From Periconia sp. R9002 (Eukaryota; Ascomycota; Dothideomycetes; Pleosporales; Periconiaceae), in the NCBI GenBank assembly GCA_023627715.1, contig JAMAHW010000005.1, positions 558,001 through 622,000 on the forward strand: 64,000 nt of DNA, given 5' to 3'. Position numbers and translations under genes: made by a program. Positions 9,189 to 20,313 of this stretch are shown one piece after another. The number at the start of each line of letters is the position of its first letter. The stretch's first letter is position 1. Under the pieces are notes generated by a model that worked only from the letters and a program-made list of their open reading frames with translations, was not told where the DNA came from and made no database searches.

Positions 9189-10776
9189 ATAGGAGAGGCA
9201 GAATCCTCTAAATTATTAAGAGGTATCAGCTTTTAGCTAGCCTTTAGCGCTATTTTAATCACCAACCTATTAGCTGTATTAGATATAATAACTTTATCTA
9301 TCGCTTTGCCCGCCATATCTACCGATATCGGTGGGAAATCTGTGGAAGCCTACTGGGCAGGCACTTCGTATCCGTTGGCACAGTCTGCGTTGATGCTGCT
9401 GTGGGTCTCACTCAGTCAGTGTTTTGGTCGTCGACCCGTCCTGCTCCTCACGCTCGCAATTTTTGGACTGGGCGCAATCCTCGCAGCTGTTGCGCATGGT
9501 TATTCCCTTCTTCTTGCCGGGAGGACAGTACAAGGGGTTGGTGGTGGCGGCATCGTAGGTTTGACTACGGTCGTCATCACAGATCTTGTGCCTCTCCACG
9601 AGCGCGGGCAGTTTTATGCCTTGGTGTCTGCGATTTGGGCTTTGGGTTCCACCACAGGCCCAATTATTGGAGGAGCTCTCGCCGTAGCCAACGAGTGGCG
9701 TTGGATCTTTTGGTATGCTTTGCGTATATTCTGATTCGACACTGTTGCTTATCTTTTGCTAAAGGCTAAACCTACCCATTGTCGGTATCGCGTTTCTGGG
9801 TATCTCGATCTTTCTCAAGTTGAACATACGCCGTCGTTCCATGAAGGAAAGGCTTCGCGAGCTTGACTATGTCGGTACCGTTCTGTTTATAGCCTCCATT
9901 ACATCATTCCTGATGGCAGTGACCTGGGGAGGCACTCAATATCCATGGAGTTCCTATCAAACACTCGTTCCCCTGTTTCTCGGGGCAGCGGGCATGATCG
10001 GATTCTGTGTCTGGGAGGTAATGACTTCCGGTGCGACATTGATACCTATGTCGATCTTCCTGGATCGCTCTGCAGCCGTACTCTATTTAGGGTCGTTTTT
10101 CCATGGCATAATCCTGTGGACACTGGTATACTACATGCCTGAGTATTTCCAATCAGTCAAGGGCTATTCTGCGGTAATGTCAGGTGTGGCCGCGCTGCCT
10201 CAAACTCTCACCGTTGTACCCTGTGCGATCGGTGTTGGTATCATAGTCGGAAAGACTGGAAGATATCGATGGGCGATCTGGCTTGGTTGGAGCCTGACAA
10301 CGTTTGGGATGGGTCTACTTATCTATCTCGATGTGGACACATCTACACCAGCCTGGATCTTCCTCGGTATGGCCTCTGGACTTGGAGTTGGACTGCTGTT
10401 TCCATCCATCGCCCTGGCTGTACAAGCGTCTACGCCACCCGAAGAGGCTGCCATGGCGTCCACTCTAGTACTGTGGTTCCGAGGCTTTGGGCAAACTTTG
10501 GGTGTGGCCATTGGAGGAACCATCTTTCAAAACCGCTTTAAGATCGAATTGAGCAAAGTAAATGGACTTCAAGGACAGGATCCTGGCGCAGCTGCGAACG
10601 ATGTTGTGCGGTTGATTGAGCAGATGCGGCATCTATCTCCTAATGACCTACAGCTAGATCAGTTGAGGCAAGCTTTTGCTTCTTCCTTCAAGATTATCTG
10701 GGCTGTTATGTGTGCTTTTTCAGGCATCATTTTTATCGCTTCGTTTTTCATCAACGAATATTCAAATGTTCGATGA
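9189..10776 (+). pseudogene. DHA2-type MFS efflux transporter, 5' end broken
   Basis: Exons end at 9712 and restart at 9765 (52-nt intron 9713-9764, with tgctaa before the acceptor). The downstream protein is a good 14-TM drug:H+ antiporter: DxxT-like first helix (AVLDIITLSIALPAIS), FGRRPVL loop, GRTVQGVGGGG, antiporter motif C (GSTTGPIIGG), an intact C-terminal half and stop at 10776. In the same frame the sequence upstream of helix 1 reads KLLRGISF, then TAG (9234-9236), then LAFSAILITN. Family members have an aromatic residue here, so TGG to TAG is the simplest explanation. The 5' part uses A/T-ending codons (TTA, ATA, CTA) unlike the 3' part, and no ATG precedes helix 1. I infer RIP-like inactivation of the 5' end. 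An unrecognised upstream intron that bypasses the stop is the alternative. Confidence 0.65.
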
Positions 10777-10934
10777 AGCAAAATCACATGACCGAACAAG
10801 GATATCGTGGTAATAGCAAGAGATTGGAATCAGGCGAGAAAACACCGTAGCAATAGGAATGAGACCCGATGTACTATAGCGTAGCGCAATGGAAATTGGG
10901 TGGCAGCCTCAAAACCTGTCCGTCACCTCGTGTA

Positions 10935-11068
10935 CTGAGGGGTGACACGCCGAGAGATCATATATTACACTGGTAGCTAGTGTACTAGGCGTTATTCACA
11001 AATTAGATAACTATACCAGACATACTACGTAGGTCGTAGAGCTTCTAATGCGTAGAGTCTATTGGTTC
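10935..11068 (-). mobile_element. Truncated copy of a miniature inverted-repeat transposon
   Basis: After a TA dinucleotide (10933-10934) comes the terminal motif 'ctgaggggtgacacgccg', then about 115 bp matching the reverse complement of the element at 29820-29990. Shared blocks include 'gtagctagtgtac', 'aggcgttattca' and 'gtagagcttct'. The far inverted repeat is missing: similarity stops near 11068 in a C-rich run. It differs from the other copy by many substitutions and a short deletion. It has no coding capacity. Confidence 0.8.
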
Positions 11069-11166
11069 CCCCCACCACCACTATTACGTGACCATAGGTG
11101 GTTCGTGCGTTTAGGTGGTGGGTTAGATCCATCACATAATCGTAAAGTATTCTTTTAAGATAGTTA

Positions 11167-11319
11167 AGACATTCACGCTCGCTTGGTATATTTTACTTCG
11201 GCCGCCTCTCCCTTATCCGCCTCCTCTTCGCCCTCTATAGACGGCTAGGTGCCGTCGTCTAGCTCCCTCGCCCTGAGCTCGCCCTGCTTAAAATTATTCC
11301 TAAGCGCCGCCTCCCTGCC
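11167..11319. repeat. Degenerate duplicate of part of the adjacent gene, RIP-like
   Basis: This 153-bp block aligns without gaps to 11481-11633, which lies inside the C2H2-like gene. There are eight single-base differences. Seven are T here versus C in the genic copy; six of these are plain CpA-to-TpA changes and the remaining two bases are an adjacent CC-to-TA pair. This is the signature of repeat-induced point mutation acting on one strand. Confidence 0.9.
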
Positions 11320-11382
11320 AGCGAGTGTTGTCCTGAGGCTGCAAGGCCATTGCCTCGACATTAATCGATTGTGAGCCTGCGG

Positions 11383-12237
11383 ATGACGCATGCACGTCGC
11401 CAGCCAGCACCACCCCATGCCATGGACCCCGCCACATCCAGGGTCTCTCCGCTCCGCCAGTGGCTTCACTCTCCCACCAGAGACATTCACGCTCGCTTGG
11501 TACATTTTACTTCGGCCGCCTCTCCCTCATCCGCCTCCTCTTCGCCCTCTATAGACGGCCAGGTGCCGTCGTCCAGCTCCCTCGCCCTGAGCTCGCCCTG
11601 CTCAAAATCATTCCCCAGCGCCGCCTCCCTGCCCATGGCGCCTACCTGCATCCACCAGTCCAACGCTTCTACACACCCACCTTCCCTCTACAACTTTTCA
11701 GATGCAACCCCCACCGAGACCTCCATCAGCACCGGTCTCGCGAGCCACTTCACCGGCATGCCTCTACTAGAAGAAATCAACGGCATCCTCGAACGCCGCC
11801 CCATTCCATACCGACGCCCTTTGTACGAATGCGCGTTTTGGTTCTTAAGGTGCTCATACGCCTCTGGCGATGAGGACGAGTGGAAAACGCACTGTCTCAG
11901 TCATTTCCGCGGCCAGGAACCTCCACGCTCGGTCCAGTGCCCGCTATGTGACGATTTCCAGGGCACGTGGGACGACGGCACTACCGCGTGGAACGCGAGA
12001 ATGGAGCACATTGCTCGGGTACACACCTCCGTCGGCGAAACGTTGAAGACAAGTCGCCCGGACTTCCACCTCTTCACCCACCTCTGGCAGAAGAGGATTA
12101 TTGGGGACCAAGACCTCAAAGAACTCAAGGGGGGAAACCACAACTTGACGAGATCCCCCACCAACTACGTTATGACCAATAGTCGTCGAGAATCGGACGG
12201 GAGGAGACAGCGGACACAACGTGTTGGTAGGCGATAG
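11383..12237 (+). CDS. C2H2-like zinc-finger protein, function unknown
   Basis: Single-exon frame of 284 residues if translation starts at the ATG at 11383; a second in-frame ATG at 11422 would give 271. The N-terminal 110 residues are Ser/Pro-rich and probably disordered. The conserved part (about 130-225) has two finger-like units: YECAFWFLRC followed by two His (THCLSHF), and CPLCDDF followed by RMEHIARVH. That pairing suits a fungal C2H2 protein, perhaps nucleic-acid binding. The basic tail (RRQRTQRVGRR) could be a nuclear signal. Residues encoded by 11481-11633 are duplicated upstream as a RIP-marked copy. I do not recognise a named orthologue. Confidence 0.7.
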   Translation: MTHARRQPAPPHAMDPATSRVSPLRQWLHSPTRDIHARLVHFTSAASPSSASSSPSIDGQVPSSSSLALSSPCSKSFPSAASLPMAPTCIHQSNASTHPPSLYNFSDATPTETSISTGLASHFTGMPLLEEINGILERRPIPYRRPLYECAFWFLRCSYASGDEDEWKTHCLSHFRGQEPPRSVQCPLCDDFQGTWDDGTTAWNARMEHIARVHTSVGETLKTSRPDFHLFTHLWQKRIIGDQDLKELKGGNHNLTRSPTNYVMTNSRRESDGRRQRTQRVGRR

Positions 12238-13635
12238 CCGCCATCAAAATAGCCACACCCATCTGTGATGAGTGGTTGGAAGCCTAGCGTGTCACCGAAG
12301 CTTCCCACGTTCTTGCCTTCCCCTATACTGGTATTGCATACCGTTGCCTATTCTGCTGTGTGGGATGGTACAGCCAGCCCACATGTTTGGATTTTCTACT
12401 CCTTGCTTTCACCTCTTTACATTCTTCTGCCTTTTGTTTTGGATTTCTCCTTTGCCTTGTTTTTCGCTTCTCTTCTCTTTTTGTCTTCTCTTGCTATAAT
12501 CTTGTTGATTTTCCATCTCGAAAAGGACATGACGGCATCTCTGGAGTTCCCGGTCGAAAAAAAATTGACAGCGTTCCATCTGTATCTTTCCTTGATTCTC
12601 TTGTAGCGGGCGAACCTTTTTGTCTTCTGTGGGTAATTTGTTCTCGGGGAGTGGATTGCGTATACCCTCAGTTGAGCGTGGAGCTTGGATTTGAATGAAA
12701 AATAGGGGGCGGGTTAGGATAATGACCAATGCCTGGGTTAGCTCTCCTCTTAATATATGATTTCCAAGGTTGTTCGGGCCCGAAACCAAGCCATGGATCC
12801 AAAGACTGGGACCAACTAACCATGGATGCCATGTAGGTGAAGAGGCATCCGACGGCACTCTCACACCTAGAAACCCACAAACGAAGCAAGAGAGCAAAAG
12901 GGAAAGGCTGGGACGGACTCGACTCCCTTAAGTATCACGGGTCCCCATGCAGTAGGTAGTCGAGGATATACCGCTAGCTACGTTACTATGTAAAGATCAA
13001 CGACGCACCCTTGAGTGATTGCCTCGCGCCTGAGCCTTCCCATTCGCCCGTGTGAGCGTCATCGTCTGACGTCTCCAGCCTCTTTTGCGCGAATATTGCT
13101 TTTCGGTCAACCACCTAATGAGGTGGGGGCTTCTCAAGAAAGTGTTGCCTAGGGAGCCGTGTCTGCATTGGGTCTAGCGCCAGGGCGTGGTACACATACA
13201 TGGTGAAGCGTTCGGACCTAGTTTAGGCGGCTCTCGTCGGATCGAAGATGGGGTCAAAATACCTACAGCAACCTCTTTCCTCTCCGAGTGGCGAAATGGT
13301 TGGTCGTTTAAAGACGAATGTCAAACGTCTTCGTTGTAGTTAAGGCAAATATGCAAGAGAAAGAAGAAGATCCAAGCTTATCCACCCATCTCTCCCCTCC
13401 ATGATTGCTGCCTACCTATGTAGTCTCCAAAGGACACCGTCACCACCGAGGGACCTGACGCCGACGCGAAACAGATGCGACGCTTCCCAATCGACCCACT
13501 TGGTTGAACCCCTACCAGGCACTGTCCTGCCATTGGCCCGCTCTGTCACTCCACCTCACTTTCCCATTTCCAAAAGTTGCAGAGGTCCGCAACCCAACAT
13601 TCGACGCCCAAAACATCCCACCACCCCCAGCAATC
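12238..13635. other. Intergenic stretch
   Basis: It starts with a T/C-rich interval (12290-12600), probably the 3' end of the upstream transcript. The short frames there are low-complexity Phe/Leu/Ser peptides without codon structure. The interval 12690-13380 shows nothing recognisable. The last 250 bp is C-rich and likely the promoter and leader of the aldehyde dehydrogenase. Confidence 0.55.
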
Positions 13636-15652
13636 ATGGGTATCGAGTCCATGGATGAGCTGCCGCACTACAACGGCTGGCTATATGGTTCTCTGTGGCT
13701 GCTCTGCATTCTCATCGCCTACCTGGTCAGGAAAGATCGCGAGGCTCCCGTGCCCTACACTGTCGATGCGCCCGAACAGATTGCCGACGGATGGAAGGGC
13801 GAGGTCCTTGAAGAGCTGTCTTTGAAAGTAAATCGGCACATTCTTTCTCTGCGTATACCCATCAACTGACTTGAATCTTCCTTTGTCGCTGCTAGGTCTC
13901 CGGCTCTTCCCTGATCCAATGCTATGCCCCCGCAACGGGCGAGTCTCTAGGACGCATCAACCCCTCCAGCGCCGCCTCGGTCGATCGCGCCGTCGCAAAA
14001 GCCAGCGAGGCTCAAGTTCAATGGAGCAAGACGTCATTTGAAGAGCGCCGAAAGGTGCTCAAGACGATGCTCAAATTCATTCTCGAGAACCAGGAGACAA
14101 TTGCGCGGGTCGCATGCCTGGATTCCGGAAAGACCATGGTGGATGCAAGCTTGGGCGAGATATTGGTGACGGTCGAAAAGTTGAGATGGGTTATCAAGCA
14201 TGGCGAGGAAAGTCTCAAGAGCGAGCGGAGACCGGGGAATCTGTTGATGATGTACAAGTGGCACGAGGTGATTTGGGAGCCACTCGGAGTGGTCGCGGCT
14301 TGTGTGAGCTGGAAGTGAGTGCTGCCATTATTCTTGGTCAACCGTGAATGTGTTGCTAACATATCGTGCAGTTACCCAGTAAGTCCCTCGTATATGATGG
14401 CAGATTTCTACGTACATTCTCATCTAACAATCAATAGTTTCACAATCTCATCTCCCCAGTAATCGCTTCCATCTTCGCCGGCAACGCCATCCTAGTCAAA
14501 GGCTCTGAAAACACCGCCTGGTCCTCTGCATACTTCACTTCCATAGCAACCTCAGCACTTGCAGCCTGCGGCTTCAGTCCCGATATTGTTCAGTCCGTCA
14601 TTTGCTGGCCCAATGTCGCCGAGCACCTGACTTCCCACCCGGGAATATCGCACATAACATTCATTGGGTCTCGTCCCGTGGCCCACCACGTCGCAGCATC
14701 TGCAGCAAAAGCCCTAACACCAGTCTGCGTCGAGCTCGGAGGCAAAGATCCCGCCATCGTCCTCGATGACCTCTCCAACAGCAACTTCAATCGCGTCTCC
14801 AGCATCCTCATGCGCGGCGTCTTCCAGTCTGCAGGCCAAAACTGCATCGGCATCGAACGCGTCATCGCCCTCCCGAACGTCTACAACCGCTTCCTTGAGA
14901 AACTCACACCGCTCATCCAATCGCTGCGTCCGGGCTCTATCCTGAACAGTTCCCCAGACGACGAGCCCATCGACATCGGCGCATGCATCTCAGACGCCAA
15001 CTTCGCGACCCTCGAGTCTCTGATCCAAGATGCTGTTTCGCAAGGTGCCCGCCTCGTATGCGGCGGGGAACGCTACATACACCCCAAACATCCCAAAGGC
15101 CACTACTTTGCGCCCACACTCATCGCAGACGTGACGCGGGACATGGCGATAGCGCAAACGGAGCTCTTCGCGCCCGTCTTCTGCCTCATGAAAGCCCGCG
15201 ACGTCGACGACGCCATCGCCATTGCCAACAGCACGCCCTACGCGCTCGGCGCCTCCGTCTACGGCTCATCGTCAGCAGACCTCGAGCGTGTCGTGGCATC
15301 CGTCAAAGCGGGCATGGTCGCTGTCAACGACTTCGCCGTCACGTACATGGTGCAGTTGCCCTTTGGCGGCGTGAAAGGGAGCGGGTATGGGCGCTTCGCG
15401 GGTAAGGAAGGGTTGAGGAGCTTGTGCAATCAAAAGGCCATTACGCGGGATCGCTGGCCTGGCTTGGTCATGACGAGCATACCGCCCCCGATGGATTTGC
15501 CGCTCAAGGGGAAGGGAGCGGCGAGGCGGGCGTGGGAGATGGCTGTGGCGATCAATTGGGTTGGGTATGGGGGTTGGAGAGAGAAGCTTCAAGGGATCAA
15601 AGGGTTGGTGGGGGCTGGGGGAGGGGAGAAGAAGAAGGATAAACTTGTATAA
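13636..15652 (+). CDS. MSC7: Membrane-anchored aldehyde dehydrogenase, Msc7-like
   Basis: Four exons: 13636-13827, 13896-14314, 14372-14378 and 14438-15652; product 610 residues. The third exon is only 7 nt, but it is required to read the conserved WNYPFHN substrate/cofactor motif across the introns. An N-terminal membrane segment (about residues 14-31) precedes the ALDH fold. Catalytic Glu241 (VELGGKDP) and nucleophile Cys278 (GQNCIG) are present, as is the C-terminal PFGGVKGSGYGR signature. It should oxidise aldehydes to acids with NAD(P)+ at a membrane. Length and anchor match the fungal Msc7 group; that yeast name comes from a meiotic recombination screen and does not define the substrate. 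It converges on the glutamine-synthetase-like gene, 209 bp away. Confidence 0.92.
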
Positions 15653-15861
15653 TTTCTGCACAGCGGTAGAAAGGTTGTCGTTAGATGTATACATAATCGT
15701 GGCCACGAAGAAACTCAAGAAATGTTTCAAAAAGGAATTGGAAAAAGCTGTGCGATCTCTCTCCCTCTCTCTTGCTGCTGACAACCTAGGGTATATCGAC
15801 ATCCTGTGACAAATCAACCAAACCCCCTTCATTTCCTCGACCCCATCCCTTCCTCCAGCTT

Positions 15862-17471
15862 CTACACCGTCTCAATGTATCGCCGGACCTCCCAATCCGT
15901 GACCGCCTCATCCCACACCCTAATCTCATGCTGTCTAGTTCCGCCAAAGTGTTCCACAAACTCATCCCCAAACACCTCCCTGGCCACACTGTCTTTGCTC
16001 ATAAATTTCTCCGTCGCTTCCTTCAAGCTCTTGGCCAGCCGGACTCCCTTGTCGCTCTCTCCACCGACATCCTCGCCTTTACCTAGCGGCGGGATAGGAA
16101 TCTCCATCTTCTTCTCGATCCCGCGCCAGCCGAGGGCGAGGATGGCTGCGAGCACAAAGTGAGGATTCGTGTCGGCGCCGGGCACGCGGACTTCGAATCG
16201 CGTGGCTTTTGCCGAGGAAGTGGGTGGACTGATGAGCCGAATGGAGGCGGCTCGGTGCTCCAGACCCCAGCTCACCGTTACAGGAGCCCAGAAGTTTTCG
16301 ACCAGGCGCTTGTAGCTGTTCACATTGGGTGCGAGTATGGGCATGATGTCCGGTAGGCCGTCTATCAGGCCTGCGAGGAAGTGCCTTCCAAGATCAGAAA
16401 GATACCGAACGTCTGAGTAGGGAGCGGAAGAGTCCTCTGAATCTCGTGCAAAGAGATTAACACCGGATGAATCTACGAGCGATACGTGCATGTGACCGCT
16501 GTTTCCGGGAAGCCCTGCGCGTGGCTTTGCCATGAAACAAGGAGTTATGCCGTACTTGGAGGCGAGTGATTTCACGACCAGCTTGAAGAGCGATGCCTTG
16601 TCTGCCATGGCGGTAATTTCGCCGAATTCCAGAGCCTGTAGGAATAAACCCTTGTGTTAGCCCAATTGCTCTCGAAAGGAAGATTGTTCATGTGAGCATA
16701 CCGCTTCAAACACTCCCGGGCCGGATTCTGTGTGCCACCCTTCGATTCCGCAATTGAACTGTGAGCATGTATCAAAGATACTATAGTAGTAGTCCTGATT
16801 ATGTACAGGTCGAGTTATGCTGTACCCGAACATGCCTTCGGTGAGGGATGGGAGCGATTCGACGGGGTTTTCGCGTAGAAAGGTCGCAGTGGACGACGAA
16901 TTTCTTTCGGTGCCGTCGTGGTTTTGAGGCGCGCGGAACTGGTAGAACTCGTACTCGGCTACACAAGAATGAATGGTCAGATCTTTTGTACACTGACATG
17001 CAGTATCCGTCCCTGCAGAGTTGCGGTAGAATGCTCACCCCCAGCCATGGCACCATAGCCCTGCTTCTTCAGCTTTTCGACTTGTCTTGCCAGTATACTC
17101 CTGGGGCAGGCACTCAGGCTGTGCTTGGTATCCGGGTCGTAGAAGCTTATCAAGAAGAAGGGTACGTTGTTCTCCCAAGGAATTCTCCTGAAGGAGGTCA
17201 AGTCCGGGATAGCAATCAGATCACGGTAACCGTTCTCTTTATTGGAGATGGAGAGTTCGCGAAAATAGGTCTGGTCATGCATATCCCAGCCAAAGACGAC
17301 ACTGCAAAAGCCGAAGCCGGCGGTGGCAATGGAGAGAAACTTGGACTTGGCCATCAATTTCCCACGAAGGATGCCATCGACATCGATACCGGCAACCTTG
17401 ACGGCAGCATCGTTTTTGAGGATGTCTGGAAGGGTTTCGACCGTGATGGATGCGGGGTCGTGGTTGGACAT
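15862..17471 (-). CDS. Type-I-like glutamine synthetase / gamma-glutamyl-amine ligase family
   Basis: Three exons: 17471-17039, 16958-16702 and 16635-15862; 487 residues from the ATG at 17471. The N-terminal beta-grasp part holds RGKLMAKSKF and the Asp-containing WDMHDQTYF. The catalytic barrel has GWHTESGPGVFE (metal-binding Glu), NSGHMHVSL (the ammonia/glutamate-site His) and EHRAASIRLI, followed by RFEVRVPGADTNPH. All core ligands I can identify are in place. This prokaryote-type family in fungi includes FluG C-terminal relatives and gamma-glutamyl-polyamine or ethanolamine ligases, so the acceptor amine need not be ammonia. It neighbours an aldehyde dehydrogenase (convergent) and an SDR (divergent), which fits amine catabolism but does not prove it. 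Confidence 0.9.
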
Positions 17472-18479
17472 GGTAGCGGGTGGTGAGGTAGGGGATGATG
17501 GGCTTCAGCGAGGCGAGTGAAAGGAGTGCGAGGCCAGGACGAAGGACGGAAGGAATGGATGTGACGAAGTATACATAGGGAGCAAGATAAACTCCCGAGA
17601 TACCTAGCTGCAGTGGTGGTGGCTACCCCAAGCTTGGACCAATGAGGGGTAAAGTAAGCCGAAAGCCCCCCCGGCCTGGTCAGATGCGGGCATGCCATAT
17701 CTCGAGGGCTATCTCACTGTACGGAATCTAGATTGCGCTTAGTCGGCTCGTATAAAGCTTCGTCTGTTCATCTCGTCCTCGCGTCCCCAGGATTTGGGCA
17801 GCGATCCATCCATCTGTAAGGGTGACCGCAAAATACATAATGACACACACACGTCTTGCGTGTTTACTACCCCACCTTGTTTGGAGGGGCACGTAAATGA
17901 GCTTCAACACCACCAGAGCAACATTATTCGAGAGCAATCATTGGAGGGACGGCAGCCGAGTACACACGACCATGCCTATATACATATGTACCTAGGTAAC
18001 TGGAGCACTGGCATTCCTTCCCTTTGGCAATCAGATGGGTAGCTGCGGACATGAATGAACAGGTCATCTGCGTCTCCTTATCTAGCCCATATCGTCTCTG
18101 GCCCGATTTCGGCGTTGGAATGCCACCGACTCGATCCTCCTCTATATCCATCCTACTTTCGTGTTTGTGCACCCATCGTCAGTAACTTCACTTTCGCGCT
18201 TCGCCCCATACTCGTCTCGAAAAGGTAATCCATGTCTCCCTCTCATTCACATCATCTTCCCATCCCGCTTCTTTCTCAATCCTCGCCTGTCCGAAGCGGT
18301 CAGTCTTGTGACGCTCATCCTTCTACATTGATACTATTAGTCATTGATTGCTCCAGCGCTTTCTATAAAAGCGTCCTTTCACTGCACAAATTTTGCTAAT
18401 TTGACACCACCCGCTCCAGAAACAGCCTCTACTTCTTCTTCACAAATTAAACCAGAGAAACTGACATCCAACATTCAAC
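17472..18479. other. Divergent intergenic region between GS-like and SDR genes
   Basis: About 1 kb with no supportable frame. It contains the palindrome 'tacctaggta' at 17989-17998 and, close to the SDR gene, a TATA-like element (18364-18370). Confidence 0.6.
18364..18370 (+). promoter_or_regulatory. TATA-like box of the SDR gene
   Basis: 'tataaaa' lies 110 nt upstream of the SDR start codon, followed by a pyrimidine-rich leader, the usual arrangement of a fungal core promoter. Confidence 0.5.
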
Positions 18480-19638
18480 ATGGGACGTCTTGAAGGCAAA
18501 AACTGCATCGTCACAGGAGCTGCTGGGTATGCGCCTGCCCCTCCCTACCACCCATCTGTGCCCCCTTGGGGGTGAATTGAAATCCTCCACATCCACAAAT
18601 ATTCTCTTTTCGTCCCCTTCCTCACGTCCCCTGTCGCACTTGTTTCTAAAATTTGTCTTCGCTGCCACGGGAGTTTATCAGTCCACGCTTCCTCTCTGGC
18701 TCGTGACTAATCGCATGAACCTATTTTCTCACGATACCACATTGCTCACATGTATCAATCTTCCACCAACTAACATAAATGCAGGGGTATCGGTCTCGAA
18801 ACCTGCATTCTCTTTGCGCAAGAAGGTGCCAATGTTCTACTTTCCGACATCTCCGAACCAGCTCTGGAAAAAGCCAGCGCCAAGTTAAAAGAGATAGTTC
18901 CTTCGGCTGGAAAGGTCGAGACAAAAATTGTCGATGTCTCCAAGGAATCCGACGTGCAAGCCATGGTCGAGCACGTCGACTCGTGGGGCGGTGTAGATGT
19001 CATCTTCAACAACGCCGGCATCATGCACGCCGACGATGCAGACGCGGTGGATACCCCCGAGAAGATTTGGGATTTGACCCAGGCCATCAACGTCAAGGGT
19101 GTGTGGTTCGGTAGCAAACACGCCGTGTTGAGCTTCAGGAAGCATGGAAAGACCAAGGCTAGCGTCATCAATACTGCGAGTGTGGTGGCTCTTGTGGGGA
19201 GTGCCACACCTCAACTTGCCTACACTGCCAGCAAGGGTGCCGTGCTGGCTTTGACGCGCGAGCTGGCCATGGTGCACGCGAGAGAGGGTTTCCGGTTCAA
19301 CGCTCTGTGCCCGGCTCCGCTGAAGTAAGCGTTTCCCACAACATCATACAAAATAACCAGAAACCCGAACAATAGAAAGGTGCTAACACAACCCCAGCAC
19401 CCCTCTCCTCCAAGACTGGCTCGGCGACGACGCAGCCAAGCGTCACAGGCGCGAAGTCCACTTCCCCACCGGCCGCTTCGGCGAGGCCATCGAGCAGGCC
19501 AAGGCCGTCGTCTTCCTCGCCAGCGACGAGAGCAGCTTCGTCAACGGCACCGACTTTGTCGTCGACGGCGGCATGACCAAGTGCTATACCACGGCCGAGG
19601 GCAAGCCGACCGAGGCTCCCAAGAACCAGGCTCGTTGA
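18480..19638 (+). CDS. Short-chain dehydrogenase/reductase (classical SDR)
   Basis: Three exons: 18480-18526, 18785-19324 and 19398-19638; 275 residues. Splicing of exon 1 to exon 2 restores the cofactor loop TGAAGGIG. Asp in VLLSDIS suggests NAD(H) preference. The NNAG motif, YTASKG (Tyr162/Lys166) and a C-terminal FVVDGG complete the classical fold. The substrate is unknown. The first intron (258 nt) is four to five times longer than the other introns in the window and contains no repeat I recognise. It is divergent from the glutamine-synthetase-like gene. Confidence 0.92.
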
Positions 19639-19976
19639 GCGGTTTCGATGTTGTTTTTCTTTTCTCTCTAGTGGGTAGCTGCGGATTTGGGTTCTGGGAG
19701 ATGGTGTGGAGGGAAAGAGCTACGGGATTAGGAAGATGGATGTCTGTCAGGTAGATTTTGGGGAGGAGAGAGGGTATGATGGATGCGTTTTGGAACTAAA
19801 TGTGCATGTGTTGTGTGTGTGCACCGTCTCACAAACCTATAAAGAACTAGGTAGCTACCTATGTAAGCCTCCCTTGGCTGGGGAGGATGGAAGATACAAG
19901 CATCTTTTTCAATCCCCACCTCAATCAACTCAAGAGTCGAGCCTTATGTTTCTTTCCCCGAGAAAAAGAAGAGGGG

Positions 19977-20007
<31 letters not shown>

Positions 20008-20049
20008 TCGGTGTGGATCTAAGCAGTGTTTATGTAGATTTTTTTTTTG

Positions 20050-20310
20050 GAATTCTGTTTTCCGTTTTCTGTTTCCCCGTTTCCCGCTTCCCGCGTTTCC
20101 CGTTTTTAGGATTCCAGGATTCCAGACGTTAACGAGGCTTTACTTGTTTTCCCCTGTATACGGACTTACGAACTCTCGTTTCCTATATCCTGTTTCCTGT
20201 ATCGCGTTTCTTGTATCCCGTTTCTTATATCCCGTTTCTTGTATCCTATTTCCTGCCTTCTGATTCCTGTATTCTAATCCCCTTATCCCGTTTCCTACAT
20301 GTATGAAATT
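20050..20310. repeat. Degenerate 12-13-bp minisatellite (cccgtttcctgtat type)
   Basis: About twenty imperfect units of the form 'tatcccgtttcttg' follow one another, with C/T variation between units. A few further units reappear at 20457-20525. It directly follows a poly-A tract. Confidence 0.8.
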
Positions 20311-20313
20311 GGA

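Larger units (their letters stand above)
10777..11382. other. Intergenic stretch with transposon fragment and RIP-marked duplication
   Basis: Outside the transposon fragment (10935-11068) and the degenerate duplicate (11167-11319), I see no gene. Confidence 0.6.

Noticed and set aside
12265..12897. Hydrophobic forward frames and a charged reverse frame
   Set aside because: Composition follows a T/C-rich 3' region. Phe/Leu/Ser peptides arise in all forward frames, with no conserved motif or clear intron.
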